Positions 40,508 through 49,790 of a stretch of 64,000 nucleotides of DNA are shown piece after piece (within the stretch, counting starts at the first letter, position 1; the number at the start of each line of letters is the position of its first letter). The stretch comes from Halomonas sp. (lineage in GTDB: Bacteria > Pseudomonadota > Gammaproteobacteria > Pseudomonadales > Halomonadaceae), in assembly GCF_030457605.1 (NCBI RefSeq), contig NZ_JAKDUR010000001.1:124001-188000 (forward strand), in the 5' to 3' direction. The translations under genes were made by a program, and so were the position numbers. The notes under the pieces were generated by a model. It did no database searches and was not told the origin of the DNA. It saw nothing but the letters and a program-made list of their open reading frames with translations.

Positions 40508-43108
40508 TTAAGTCATCACGTAGCGTCTTAACATGGCCATGAGTTTAGCAATTTCCAGCGGCTTGGTGAGATAGTCGTCGAAACCGGCGCTCAGCGCCTT
40601 GTTGATATCACGTTGCATGGCACTGGCAGAAAGTGCAACGACCGGCAGTTTTGCCAGCTGCGGATCCCGGCAAATGGCGGCCAGTGCCTGGTAGCCATCC
40701 ATGCCCGGCAGATTGATATCCATCATTATCAGCGCTGCAGGCATGATACGCAGGAGTTCCAGCCCCATTTCTGCGCTGGGTGCCGTGTGCAACGAAAGTC
40801 CCGCCACATCCTCGATGATGTCTTCCATCAGCCGCTTGTTGGCGGGGTTATCTTCCACGTAAATCAGCGCTTTTTGATGAAACCCGCGCGCCGGGCATGC
40901 CGTTTCGTGATGAGTGCTGTCGGCTGGTTTATCGGTGCTGCGTGGCAGGGTGAACCAGAACGTCGATCCTTCCCCGGGCGTGCTGTCTACGTCGATCATA
41001 CCGCCCATGCGTTCGATCAGCTCGCGGGTAATCGCAAGCCCGATGCCGGTGCCTTCTATCGTGCCGTTTTCGGCATCCAGCCGGTTGAACGGTTCAAACA
41101 GCTCGTGTTGGCGATGGCGGGCAATCCCCGGGCCGCTATCGGTTACGCTGACGCGCAGCGTGTTGGCACGTTGCTGTGCCGTTACCCGAATGCTGCCGTC
41201 GGGGCTGTTGTATTTGATGGCATTGGAAATCAGGTTGAACAGCACCTGCTTGACGCGGGTGTAGTCGGCGCGGATCTGCCAGTCTGGCGGGGGCAGGGTG
41301 CATGCAAGGTGAATGCCTGCGGCATCGGCGCCGGGCTCAAGGGTCTGGCAGACATCTTCGATCACATGGGCAAGGGTGATGGTTTCCAGCGACAGCGGCA
41401 TGTGGCCGGATTCGATCTTGGCCAGGTCCAGCACTTCGTTGATCAGACTCAACAGATGCTGGCCGCTTTTCTCGATCTGATTGACCTGGCGCGCCTGTTT
41501 TTCGCTCAGCGGCTGGCGCCGGCCAGTGGCCAGCAGCTGGGCAAAGCCGAGAATCGCGTTGAGCGGCGTGCGCAGTTCGTGGCTCATGGATGAAAGAAAT
41601 TCGCTTTTGGCCTGGTTGGCGCGCTGGGCCTGGTCGTGTGCGTGGGCCAGATCCTGCAAGACCCGGTCGCGCTCGGCCATCTGCCGGTACAGGTTGATCA
41701 GCAGAGCACAGGTGGCGGTAAACGGCTCAAGCCAGTGCAGGAGCGTTTGGTCCAGGGTTTGCCGGCTGTTGGCAATCGCGTACATGCCAATCAGCTCGCT
41801 GCCGTTGTAAATCGGTACACCGAGATAGTTGTGGAGCGTGGGATGGCCGGGCGGAAAACCGCCGCGCTGGGGGTGATGATAAAGATCATCAGTCATGACC
41901 ACTTCGCCGTGGGCATAAACCCGCCCGAGCAGGGTGTTAGCGCGGGTCAGCATCATGTCGCCACTGCGCAGTTTTTCCATCAGCCGGCGCGAGGCGGCGT
42001 TCCAGGAGAGGTCGGTGATGGCGTGAATTTTCAGTGCATTGCCGGTGCCGTCGGCCAGTTTGTGATCGACCAGTACCTCGCCGATCAGGGCGTAGTCGCT
42101 GTCGGTCAGCTCGCGCAGTGCCTCCATGAGAAACGTCCACAGTTTTTTGCCGGACATCAATGCCTGATAGTCGGTAATGCCCTGATGCAAAACGCTGAGC
42201 AGAGCCTGCTCTTTACGGATGCGCCGGTTGGCCGCCTGAATGTCGCGCAAATCGGTGAGCACGCCGAGAAACTCCTCGACCTCCCCATGCTCGTTGTGAA
42301 TGGCATTGATGGCCAGATGTACCGGCACGTGATGGCCATCCTTGTGCCGGGCTTCCACCTCGCGCCCCTTGCCGATAACCCGGGGCTCATGACCGTCCAG
42401 GTAGCGCTGGAGGTAGCCGTCGTGATGAGGGTGGATTTCAGGCGGCGCCAGCATGGCTACATTCTGGCCGACCACTTCGCTCTCGGTATAGCCCAGCAGG
42501 TTGAGGGCAAAAGGATTGATGGCAATCACTCGGCCCCGGCGGTCAATGCGTATCTTGGCGGTGGCGCTGGTAAAAAAGATCGTCTCAAAGCGCTTGGCGG
42601 TGTGCGCCAGGTCGGCACTCAGCTTGTTCTGGCGCAGCAGCGCTTCCGCCTGGCCGGCAAGCCCCGCCAGCAGGCGCTGTTCATGGGCGGAAAAGGTTCG
42701 CGGGTGGTAGTCAATCAGGCACAGCGTGCCCACTGGTAGTTCGTCCAGCGGACGCAGTGGATGGCCGGCATAAAAGCGGATGTGCGGCGCGTCGGTCACC
42801 AGCGGGTTATCGGCAAAGCGGCCGTCGGCCAGGGTGTCGGGTACTGTCAGGCTGTCATCGGCGGCGACGGCATGGGCGCAGAAGGAGATGTTGCGACCGG
42901 TTTCGCAGGCCTCGAAACCGGAGTGTGACTTGAACCACTGACGGTTTGCATCAATCAGCGAAACCAGCGCCACGGGCACGTCAAAAATTTCCCGGGCCAG
43001 CTCGGTCAGGCGATCAAAGCTTTCTTGCGCAGGCGTATCAAGTACTGCAAGGTCGCGTAACGCCTGTAAGCGCCGGGATTCATTCGCGGGGGTATCAGGC
43101 GCTTGCAT
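40508..43108 (-). CDS. Hybrid histidine kinase (GAF-PAS-GAF-HisKA-HATPase-REC)
   Basis: A soluble sensor kinase of 866 residues with no membrane segment, so it senses a cytosolic signal. Domains in order: GAF (about 15-160, with FCAHAV), PAS (about 170-290, IDRRGRVIAINPFALNLLGY), a second GAF (about 310-480), HisKA with the phospho-His in SMSHELRTPLNAILG (about 510), HATPase_c (NLISNAIKYNS; DSGPGIARH; EGTGIGLAITRELI) and a C-terminal REC (IYVEDNPANKRL; Asp in IMMDINLPGMDG; LTKPLEI). Upstream of, and probably co-transcribed with, the REC-GGDEF-EAL gene. The signal is unknown. Confidence 0.9.
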   Translation of the reverse strand: MQAPDTPANESRRLQALRDLAVLDTPAQESFDRLTELAREIFDVPVALVSLIDANRQWFKSHSGFEACETGRNISFCAHAVAADDSLTVPDTLADGRFADNPLVTDAPHIRFYAGHPLRPLDELPVGTLCLIDYHPRTFSAHEQRLLAGLAGQAEALLRQNKLSADLAHTAKRFETIFFTSATAKIRIDRRGRVIAINPFALNLLGYTESEVVGQNVAMLAPPEIHPHHDGYLQRYLDGHEPRVIGKGREVEARHKDGHHVPVHLAINAIHNEHGEVEEFLGVLTDLRDIQAANRRIRKEQALLSVLHQGITDYQALMSGKKLWTFLMEALRELTDSDYALIGEVLVDHKLADGTGNALKIHAITDLSWNAASRRLMEKLRSGDMMLTRANTLLGRVYAHGEVVMTDDLYHHPQRGGFPPGHPTLHNYLGVPIYNGSELIGMYAIANSRQTLDQTLLHWLEPFTATCALLINLYRQMAERDRVLQDLAHAHDQAQRANQAKSEFLSSMSHELRTPLNAILGFAQLLATGRRQPLSEKQARQVNQIEKSGQHLLSLINEVLDLAKIESGHMPLSLETITLAHVIEDVCQTLEPGADAAGIHLACTLPPPDWQIRADYTRVKQVLFNLISNAIKYNSPDGSIRVTAQQRANTLRVSVTDSGPGIARHRQHELFEPFNRLDAENGTIEGTGIGLAITRELIERMGGMIDVDSTPGEGSTFWFTLPRSTDKPADSTHHETACPARGFHQKALIYVEDNPANKRLMEDIIEDVAGLSLHTAPSAEMGLELLRIMPAALIMMDINLPGMDGYQALAAICRDPQLAKLPVVALSASAMQRDINKALSAGFDDYLTKPLEIAKLMAMLRRYVMT

Positions 43109-43337
43109 GGGGGCTCCGGAGATCGGTTGAAAAGCATTCTTTTACCTGGCTTCATAAAATAACGGCCAAAGTGCCTGCCACTTGAGCCCGGGGCGGTTCA
43201 CAGGGGAAATTATGCCGGCGGCCGTGGCCGCTTGCCCATGCTTGATGGCATAATGCGGCGGCTTTACGCAGGGCTGCCCAGCGGCTGGGCGCAGGGTTCC
43301 CCTCTTTCTTCAAACAGGCTTTATATAGGCGTATGCG

Positions 43338-43712
43338 GTGAGTAGTAAAACCAAGGCTTGGCCTTTTCGCAAATGGCTCATGCTGGGGCTGCTGGCCCTG
43401 ATGCTGCTGCTGCAGTACAAACTGTGGCTGGGGCGTGGCGGCTGGCAGGATTTGCAGCACGTGCGCTCCCGGGTTGACGCGCAGGAGGCGGCTAACGCGC
43501 CGATGCGTGAACGCAATGCCCGGCTTGCCGCCGAGGTAAGAGACCTGAAAACCGGCCTGGATGCCGTGGAGGAGCGTGCCCGCAGCGACATGGGCATGGT
43601 GCGGGCCGACGAGCAGTTCTTCTGGGTGCCGGGCGTCAGCGCCGATGACACGCCAGCGCGGCAAAATCCCGGCCTGCCTGCTGCGGCGTCATCCGCCGGG
43701 GAAGATTCGTGA
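43338..43712 (+). CDS. ftsB: Cell division protein FtsB
   Basis: Bitopic divisome protein that forms FtsQBL. The 124 residues have a short cytosolic basic N-terminus (MSSKTKAWPFRKW), one membrane helix (LMLGLLALMLLLQYKLWLG) and a periplasmic coiled coil (AQEAANAPMRERNARLAAEVRDLKTGLDAVEERARSDMGMVRADEQFF). The tail after WVPG is about 20 residues longer than in E. coli and low in complexity. GTG start at 43338. Its stop overlaps the ispD start as GTGA; the ftsB-ispD-ispF order is conserved. Confidence 0.92.
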   Translation: MSSKTKAWPFRKWLMLGLLALMLLLQYKLWLGRGGWQDLQHVRSRVDAQEAANAPMRERNARLAAEVRDLKTGLDAVEERARSDMGMVRADEQFFWVPGVSADDTPARQNPGLPAAASSAGEDS

Positions 43713-44404
43713 GCGCACCGGTCTGGCTGATCGTACCTGCTGCGGGACAGGGACGGCGCATGGGTGGCGACCGTCCCAAGCAATACCTGCCGCTGGCCGG
43801 CGCAGCGATTCTTTCCCGCACGCTTGAACGTCTGCACACCGCACTGCCCGAAGCACGGCTGGTGCTGTGCCTGGACGACGGTGACGGCTGGTTTCAGCCG
43901 GAGTGGGTGCCGTTTGCCCGCTGGCAGCGTGTGGCCGGCGGCGATGAGCGCATGGACAGCGTGCTGAACGCACTGCGCGCCATGCCTGCCAATGAGCACG
44001 AGCTGGTGCTGGTGCACGACGTGGCGCGCCCCTGTGTGACGCCAAACGACGTGCGTACGCTGGCTAACGCGGCTCGAAGCAGCGCTGACGGCGCGCTGCT
44101 GGCCATGCCGGTCGCCGATACCATGAAGCGTGCTACGCCCGAGGGGGCTTGCGCCCGCACCGAACCCCGCGAGGGCCTGTGGCACGCGCTGACGCCCCAG
44201 GGATTCACCTACGGCCTGTTGCGCCGCGCGCTTGAACAGGCGCAGGCGAGCGGAGCGCAAGTGACCGACGAAGCCTCGGCGGTTGAAGCGTTGGGCGGCC
44301 AGCCGCGGCTGGTCAGCGGACGGCGGGATAATCTCAAGGTGACCCATCCGGATGACCTGGCCCTGGCGGGCGCCATTATGGCCGCTCAGGATATTCGGCA
44401 TTAA
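43709..44404 (+). CDS. ispD: 2-C-methyl-D-erythritol 4-phosphate cytidylyltransferase IspD
   Basis: Third step of the MEP pathway: MEP plus CTP to CDP-ME. The 231 residues begin with the nucleotide-binding loop [24 protein letters not shown] and contain [16 protein letters not shown] and [23 protein letters not shown] start overlapping the ftsB stop. It is separated from ispF by 95 nt that hold a tandem repeat. Confidence 0.95.
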   Translation: MSAPVWLIVPAAGQGRRMGGDRPKQYLPLAGAAILSRTLERLHTALPEARLVLCLDDGDGWFQPEWVPFARWQRVAGGDERMDSVLNALRAMPANEHELVLVHDVARPCVTPNDVRTLANAARSSADGALLAMPVADTMKRATPEGACARTEPREGLWHALTPQGFTYGLLRRALEQAQASGAQVTDEASAVEALGGQPRLVSGRRDNLKVTHPDDLALAGAIMAAQDIRH

Positions 44405-44442
44405 AGCGCCATCGGCCTGCGGCCGCGGCAGTTTTCTTGATC

Positions 44443-44494
44443 GTCTTTCAGGGCGGTCTTTCAGGATGGTTTTTCAAGACAGTCTCTCAGGAGA
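44443..44494 (+). repeat. 13-bp tandem repeat (4 units) forming the ispF leader
   Basis: Four adjacent 13-nt units: GTCTTTCAGGGCG, GTCTTTCAGGATG, GTTTTTCAAGACA, GTCTCTCAGGAGA. A partial unit (GTTTCATG) then contains the ispF ATG. The fourth unit supplies the Shine-Dalgarno AGGAGA; the earlier units contain weaker AGG cores. Units differ at up to five positions, so the array is not very recent. Confidence 0.8.
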
Positions 44495-44499
44495 GTTTC

Positions 44500-44982
44500 A
44501 TGCGCATAGGCCACGGCTTTGATGTCCACCGCTTCGGGCCCGGCGATCATTTGATGATCGGCGGCGTCAAACTGCCGTTTGAGCAGGGGTTTGTGGCCCA
44601 CTCGGATGGCGACGTGCTGCTGCACGCGCTGTGCGATGCGTTGCTGGGCGCCTGCGCGTTGGGCGACATTGGTCGTCACTTCCCCGACACGGACCCGGCC
44701 TACAAAGGCGCCGATAGCCGCGAGTTGCTGCGCCAGGTGCTTGCGCTGGTCGAGGGCGAAGGGTTCACGCCGGTGAACCTGGATGCCACGTTGATGGCGC
44801 AGGCACCTAAAATGGCCGGGCACATCGACGCCATGCGCGAAACCATCGCCAATGATCTCAAGCTGTCGCTGGGTCAGGTGAACGTCAAGGCGACGACCAC
44901 TGAGCGACTGGGCTTTACCGGCCGCGGCGAAGGCATTGCCGCCGAGGCGGTGGTGCTATTAACCCGGCGCAGCGGCGTATGA
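44500..44982 (+). CDS. ispF: 2-C-methyl-D-erythritol 2,4-cyclodiphosphate synthase IspF
   Basis: Trimeric zinc enzyme making MEcPP from CDP-ME 2-phosphate. The 160 residues start [12 protein letters not shown] (Asp and His metal ligands), followed by [26 protein letters not shown] and the C-terminal [19 protein letters not shown]. The track ORF begins inside the 13-bp repeat; ATG 44500 after CAGGAGAGTTTC is the true start. Its stop overlaps the truD ATG (ATGA). Confidence 0.97.
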   Translation: MRIGHGFDVHRFGPGDHLMIGGVKLPFEQGFVAHSDGDVLLHALCDALLGACALGDIGRHFPDTDPAYKGADSRELLRQVLALVEGEGFTPVNLDATLMAQAPKMAGHIDAMRETIANDLKLSLGQVNVKATTTERLGFTGRGEGIAAEAVVLLTRRSGV

Positions 44983-46046
44983 GCCTGACGCTTGACTGGG
45001 CGCGCTGCCTGGACACGACGTTTGGCCCGCCCAATCCCGGCGACTATCGCGCCGTGCCGGAGGATTTTCTCGTCGATGAGGTACTTGATTTCGCGCCGGA
45101 AGGCCACGGAGAGCATCTCTGGCTGCGTATCGAGAAACGCCGCCAAACCACGCTGGATGTGGTGAACATGCTGGCACGACTGTGCGCAGTGACGCCCAGA
45201 GACATTGGCTATTCGGGCATGAAAGATCGTGTGGCGGTCACGCGCCAATGGCTCAGCGTGCACCTGCCCGGCCGCGACGCGCCAGAACAGCTGGAAGAGC
45301 GGCTGGCGGCGCTGGGTACTACGGTACTGGAGCGTGCTCGCCATCCGCGCAAGCTCAAGCGTGGCGTTCATCGTGCCAACCGTTTCAGCCTGCGGATTAG
45401 CGGTGAGGCCGTAAAGGCCGATGATTTTGCCGTGCGCTGGCAGACGCTGTGTGCCTCTGGGGTACCCAACTATTTTGGCCCCCAGCGGTTTGGCGCCGGT
45501 GGGCGCAACCTTGCGCGGGTGCAGGCGCTGTTTGCCCGGGGCTGGCGCAAGCGCGACGATCGTCAGGGCATGCTACTTTCCAGCGCGCGCAGCTTTCTGT
45601 TTAATGAGCTGCTGAATGCGCGCTTGCAAGCCGGCTGCTGGGCGACGCCGCTGGACGGCGATACGCTGATGCTGGAAGGCACCCAGAGCATATTCAGCGC
45701 CGAGCATGCCGACGACAAACTGCGTCGCCGCGCCGCCGAGCTTGATGTGCATCCCGCCGGTCTTTTATGGGGAACGGGCGCGCCCGTGGATGTTGAGTCT
45801 GGCGCGCCGGCGCAGCGGTTTGAGGCTCAGCTGCAAGATCAGCACCCGGCGCTGTGTGCCGGGATCGAGCAGGCCGGCGCCAGCTGTTCACGCCGCGCGC
45901 TGCGCCTGCGCCTTGGCGATCCGGCGTTTGTGGCGCTGGGTGAAGGCGTCAGGCTGACGTTTTCACTGCCGAAGGGCAGTTTTGCCACCGCTGTGCTGCG
46001 CGAGCTGATTGAGCATCCGGACTTTGCGCCGCTGGCTGCCGGCTAA
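44979..46046 (+). CDS. truD: tRNA pseudouridine-13 synthase TruD
   Basis: Makes pseudouridine-13 in tRNA-Glu. The 355 residues contain the TruD catalytic segment with its Asp in [19 protein letters not shown] (about residues 75-93), [20 protein letters not shown] near the N-terminus, and the conserved [25 protein letters not shown] insertion domain occupies about 155-300. Coupled to ispF by a 4-nt overlap. The ispF-truD-surE-pcm order is conserved in gammaproteobacteria. Confidence 0.95.
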   Translation: MSLTLDWARCLDTTFGPPNPGDYRAVPEDFLVDEVLDFAPEGHGEHLWLRIEKRRQTTLDVVNMLARLCAVTPRDIGYSGMKDRVAVTRQWLSVHLPGRDAPEQLEERLAALGTTVLERARHPRKLKRGVHRANRFSLRISGEAVKADDFAVRWQTLCASGVPNYFGPQRFGAGGRNLARVQALFARGWRKRDDRQGMLLSSARSFLFNELLNARLQAGCWATPLDGDTLMLEGTQSIFSAEHADDKLRRRAAELDVHPAGLLWGTGAPVDVESGAPAQRFEAQLQDQHPALCAGIEQAGASCSRRALRLRLGDPAFVALGEGVRLTFSLPKGSFATAVLRELIEHPDFAPLAAG

Positions 46047-46120
46047 AACCGTCTGATTAACATCAGCCTGGTTAAGCCAGTTGGGTGAAAACACGGCCGT
46101 TTGCAACAAGGAGATAGATC

Positions 46121-46867
46121 ATGCGGCGACTGCTGCTTTCCAACGATGACGGCGTCCATGCGCCGGGCCTGCGCGCGCTTCACGACGGGCTGTTGGCCCA
46201 TGCCGGAATCCGCGTGGTAGCGCCGGACCGTGACCGCAGCGGTGCCAGCAATTCACTGACGCTGTCGCGGCCGCTTGCGCTGACGGCGCTGGAAAACGGC
46301 TTTTACAGCGTTGACGGCACGCCGGCGGACTGCGTGTACCTCGGCGTGAACGGGGTCTGGGATGAAAAGCCTGATCTGGTGATCGCGGGAATCAATCACG
46401 GCAGCAACCTGGGCGACGACGTACTGTATTCGGGCACCGTGGCCGCGGCCATGGAGGGGCGCAACCTGGGCATGTCGGCCATTGCCATGTCGCTGTGCGG
46501 CAAGCGCCACTTCGACACCGCTGCCCGGGTAGCAGCCACGCTGGTGGGGGCGGCATCCAACCTGTCGCTACCGCCGCGTACGCTGCTTAACGTCAACGTG
46601 CCGGACCTGCCCTGGGAGAAAATCCGGGGCGTACGGGTGACCCGGCTGGGCTATCGCGGCCCGGCAGCCAGACCCGTGGAAACCCGAGATCCGCGTGGGC
46701 GCACGCGCTACTGGATTGCGCCGGTAGGTGCCAATGCCGATGACGGCGAGGATACCGATTTTGCCGCCATCGAGGCCGGCTGGGTGTCGATCACCCCGCT
46801 GCAGACCGACCTTACGCGTCATACGGCGCGTCACGACGTGCAGGATTGGCTGGATGCTTTCGCCTGA
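46121..46867 (+). CDS. surE: 5'/3'-nucleotidase SurE
   Basis: Metal-dependent survival phosphatase acting on nucleoside monophosphates (also exopolyphosphate in E. coli). The 248 residues begin [16 protein letters not shown] (DD metal ligands), with [15 protein letters not shown] (Ser and Asn ligands) and [27 protein letters not shown]. Start ATG 46121 behind AAGGAGATAGATC. Followed by pcm after 31 nt; the surE-pcm-nlpD-rpoS neighbourhood is typical of stationary-phase genes. Confidence 0.96.
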   Translation: MRRLLLSNDDGVHAPGLRALHDGLLAHAGIRVVAPDRDRSGASNSLTLSRPLALTALENGFYSVDGTPADCVYLGVNGVWDEKPDLVIAGINHGSNLGDDVLYSGTVAAAMEGRNLGMSAIAMSLCGKRHFDTAARVAATLVGAASNLSLPPRTLLNVNVPDLPWEKIRGVRVTRLGYRGPAARPVETRDPRGRTRYWIAPVGANADDGEDTDFAAIEAGWVSITPLQTDLTRHTARHDVQDWLDAFA

Positions 46868-46898
46868 ATTGTCTCACCGTGCCCGCCGGGGGCGGGGC

Positions 46899-47531
46899 AT
46901 GACGTCCCAGCGAACCCGGGACCGTATGGTTGAACGCCTCTCGGAACAGGGCATCAACGATGCGCGTGTACTCGACGTTATGGCCGCCGAGCCGCGCCAC
47001 CTTTTCGTCGATGAGGCGCTTGCCCACCGCGCCTACGAGGATACGTCGCTGCCCATTGGCTTTGGTCAGACGCTTTCCCGCCCGTTGACCGTTGCGCGGA
47101 TGACCGAGCTTGCGCTGCAAGAGGCGCCCGGCCGGGTACTTGAGCTGGGTACCGGGTCAGGCTATCAGACGCTGATCCTGTCGCGGCTGGTGCCTTCTCT
47201 GTATTCCGTTGAACGGATCTCGGCGTTGTATCGCCGGGCGGCCGAGCGTCTGGCATGGCTTGATGCGCCGGCGCAGCTGGAAGTTGCCGACGGCAACCAG
47301 GGCTGGCCGTGTGCCGCCCCCTTTGATGTTATTTTATTGACCGCCTGCGCGCGCACGCTGCCGGCAGCGCTGCTTGAGCAGCTCAACGACGGCGGCGTAC
47401 TGATTGCGCCGCTGGAAACCCCCGACGGCAAGCAGTGGCTGACCCGGGTGCGCCGCGTGGGACGAGCGTTTGAGCAGCGCCGTCTTGAAGCCGTGCGCTT
47501 TGTCCCCCTGTTGGAAGGAGTTGTGGATTGA
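46899..47531 (+). CDS. pcm: Protein-L-isoaspartate O-methyltransferase Pcm
   Basis: SAM-dependent repair enzyme that methylates isoaspartyl residues in aged proteins. The 210 residues start MTSQRTRDRMVERLSEQGI, matching the Pseudomonas start; longer ORF starts overlap surE. LFVDEALAHRAYED and the SAM loop VLELGTGSGYQT are standard. Two usually strict blocks are changed: GQTLSRPLTVARM in place of the common GQTISQPYMVARM, and LLTACARTLP in place of VTAAPPEIP. The key Ser of the first block remains. The enzyme may be active, but divergence at the active site is notable. Confidence 0.9.
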   Translation: MTSQRTRDRMVERLSEQGINDARVLDVMAAEPRHLFVDEALAHRAYEDTSLPIGFGQTLSRPLTVARMTELALQEAPGRVLELGTGSGYQTLILSRLVPSLYSVERISALYRRAAERLAWLDAPAQLEVADGNQGWPCAAPFDVILLTACARTLPAALLEQLNDGGVLIAPLETPDGKQWLTRVRRVGRAFEQRRLEAVRFVPLLEGVVD

Positions 47532-48499
47532 ATCGTCCCAGGTTACGTATATTTTTAACCGGTGCCGGCATGGGGGCAGCCGACGCAGTGCCCGGGGTAT
47601 CCGGCGGCACTATTGCCTTTATCAGCGGCTTTTATGCCGAACTCATTCATACCATTCGCCAGTTTGGCCCCAGTGCGTTTGGCGCCTGGCGTCGCGGCGG
47701 CCTGAAGGGGCTGGCGCTTCACCTCAATCTGGCCTTTATTGTGCCGCTGCTGGCCGGCGTCGCACTGGCCGTATTCAGCGTTGCCCACCTTGCGGTATGG
47801 CTGATGGAGGCCTGGCCGCTGTTACTGGACGGTTTCTTTTTTGGCCTGGTGGCAGCCTCGGCACTGGTAGTGAATGAGGCCCGCGAGCGTTTCAAATGGC
47901 GCTACCTGATTGCGCTGGGGCTGGGGTTGTGGCTGGCGCGGGCGTTGCCTTTGCTGATGCCGCTGCTGCTTGCCGTTGGCAATGATTCGCTGGTGCTGGT
48001 GCTCGCCGGCAGCATTGCCATTAGCGCGATGTTGCTGCCGGGCGTGTCAGGCAGCTTTCTACTGCTTTCCATGGGGCTTTACGGCACCATCATGCAGGCC
48101 GTTCGCGGGCTGGATGTCGGCGTCATCGCTCTGTTTGGCGGCGGTTGCGTGATTGGTCTGATGCTTTTTTCGCGGCTGTTGTCGTGGCTGTTGCGCCGTC
48201 ATCATGCCGCTACCATGCAGCTGCTGCTGGGGTTTATCCTCGGCTCGCTGCCGCTTCTCTGGCCGTGGCGCGAGCTGGTACGCTACCAGATGGGGGCTGA
48301 CGGGCAGCTGATTCCGCTGGCGCACCGCTATCTGCTGCCCGGCGACTACGCCACGCTCACCGGCACCTCCGCCCAGACGGCCGGCGTGATTGCGCTGATG
48401 ATCGTGGGCGCGCTGCTGGTGGTGGCATTGAATCATCAGGCCAAACGCCGCACGCTTCGCTCAAATGCTACCCGAACAAGCGCTGATACACAGGAGTAA
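47528..48499 (+). CDS. popT: DUF368 polyprenyl-phosphate translocase PopT
   Basis: Inner-membrane protein of 323 residues with about eight to ten helices. Two related halves each carry the family signature: GAADAVPGVSGGTIAFISGFY near the N-terminus and SAMLLPGVSGSFLLLSMGLY in the second half. DUF368 proteins (PopT) have been shown in other bacteria to flip undecaprenyl phosphate back across the membrane for cell-wall recycling. The start is TTG at 47528 overlapping the pcm stop (TTGA). It lies between pcm and nlpD, which are adjacent in E. coli. Confidence 0.85.
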   Translation: MNRPRLRIFLTGAGMGAADAVPGVSGGTIAFISGFYAELIHTIRQFGPSAFGAWRRGGLKGLALHLNLAFIVPLLAGVALAVFSVAHLAVWLMEAWPLLLDGFFFGLVAASALVVNEARERFKWRYLIALGLGLWLARALPLLMPLLLAVGNDSLVLVLAGSIAISAMLLPGVSGSFLLLSMGLYGTIMQAVRGLDVGVIALFGGGCVIGLMLFSRLLSWLLRRHHAATMQLLLGFILGSLPLLWPWRELVRYQMGADGQLIPLAHRYLLPGDYATLTGTSAQTAGVIALMIVGALLVVALNHQAKRRTLRSNATRTSADTQE

Positions 48500-48506
48500 T
48501 AGCTAC

Positions 48507-49604
48507 ATGCGCAAGATTTTCGTGATGTCTGTGCTGGCGTTGGCCGTTGCCGGCTGCGTCAACCAGCAGAATTCCCGCCCCCAGGTGCGTGACGTGAGTG
48601 ATGCTCAGCAGGCGGTGAAAAACACGCCGCAATACACCGTCAAAACCGGCGATACGCTCTACGGGATTGCCTGGGAGCACAACATTGATTATCGCAAGCT
48701 CGCAACGCTGAATAACATTGCGCCGCCCTACAGCATCTTTCCGGGGCAGACCATCCGCTTGCGCAAGGGTGCGCCGGCCGATGACGGCCGCCAGGTGGCA
48801 CAGGCTGGCGCACAGCCTGCCGCGTCGCAGGGTGGCGCGGTAGCGACCGGTCTGGGGCAGGATGTCGCCAGCAATTCCGCCACCGGACAAGGCGGTGCCG
48901 ATAGTCAGCAGGTGGATTGGCTCTTGCCGGATGAACCGGCCGAGACCGGAGGCACGGCGCCGGCGTCGGCGAAAAACGCGGCCACTGACAGCGCTGATCA
49001 GGCGGGGCAAGCCGAAGACAGTCACTCCGATGCCGACAAGAGTCAGGTCGTAAAAGCCGGTGAGCCCGAGAGCACCGCCGACAAGACCCCGGAGAAGGCA
49101 TCTGAAAAAGCCGCTGACAGCACATCCGGGGACGCCGGGAGCGATGCCACCGACGGTGGCGCTGAACAGAAACAGCCGGCAACTGCCGACTCAAGTGAAA
49201 ATCGCGCTGACCGCAGCTATACGCCCGCTGAAAATATTGCCTGGCAATGGCCGGTGAAAGGCAAGCTCACCGGGCGTTTTGACGAGGAAGGCAGCATTAC
49301 TGCGGGCATTGATATCGCCGGTGAAAAGGGGCAACCTGTCAAGGCAGCTGGCCCTGGTATCGTGGTCTACGCGGGCAGCGGTGTACGCGGCTACGGCAAC
49401 CTTGTGTTGCTCAAGCACAACGACCAGTTTTTGTCGGCGTATGCCCATAACGATAGCCTGAACGTTAGTGAAAACGATGTGGTCAAGGCGGGGGAAGTGA
49501 TTGCGACGATGGGCAACAGCGATGCAGAAAGCGTCAAGCTGCATTTTGAGGTGCGCAAGGATGGCGAGCCACAGGATCCCCTGACGTATCTGCCTTCACG
49601 CTAG
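48507..49604 (+). CDS. nlpD: LysM/LytM lipoprotein NlpD (amidase activator)
   Basis: Outer-membrane lipoprotein that activates cell-separation amidases. The 365 residues begin with a lipoprotein signal (MRKIFVMSVLALAVAGC), a LysM domain at about 44-88 (YTVKTGDTLYGIAWEHN ... IFPGQTIRL), a long acidic low-complexity linker (about 95-240, rich in Ala, Asp, Glu, Ser) and a C-terminal M23/LytM domain. The LytM site is degenerate (AGIDIAGEKG lacks the usual zinc His), as in E. coli NlpD, so it should activate but not cut. The rpoS promoter may lie within this gene, as in E. coli. Confidence 0.93.
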   Translation: MRKIFVMSVLALAVAGCVNQQNSRPQVRDVSDAQQAVKNTPQYTVKTGDTLYGIAWEHNIDYRKLATLNNIAPPYSIFPGQTIRLRKGAPADDGRQVAQAGAQPAASQGGAVATGLGQDVASNSATGQGGADSQQVDWLLPDEPAETGGTAPASAKNAATDSADQAGQAEDSHSDADKSQVVKAGEPESTADKTPEKASEKAADSTSGDAGSDATDGGAEQKQPATADSSENRADRSYTPAENIAWQWPVKGKLTGRFDEEGSITAGIDIAGEKGQPVKAAGPGIVVYAGSGVRGYGNLVLLKHNDQFLSAYAHNDSLNVSENDVVKAGEVIATMGNSDAESVKLHFEVRKDGEPQDPLTYLPSR

Positions 49605-49790
49605 GCTCAGACGGACCCGAGCCTGCCCCCCGAACCAGCCATTGCCAGCGGCAAGCGCTGAACAACGGCGCCGATAAAACAACAAGGCAGGTGGTCAGCT
49701 TGCCAATAGTATCGTGTTCACCGGGTGTTTGCGCTGTTGACGCCTGCGCTCGGTAGACCGCGATAGGTGGGTTCAGGGGAAGGGATAGCG

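Noticed and set aside
40613-41593. 326-aa rightward ORF opposite the hybrid kinase
   Set aside because: Antisense to clear HisKA, HATPase and REC motifs.
43109-43337. Terminator and promoter upstream of ftsB
   Set aside because: A GCCCAG/CTGGGC hairpin and a CATAAT are visible, but the hairpin lacks a clean U tract and the CATAAT lacks a -35 at proper spacing.
49605-49790. Discrete rpoS promoter or small RNA in the nlpD-rpoS gap
   Set aside because: TTGACG at 49737 has no matching -10, and the small TTGCC/GGCAA hairpin near the nlpD end has no U run.
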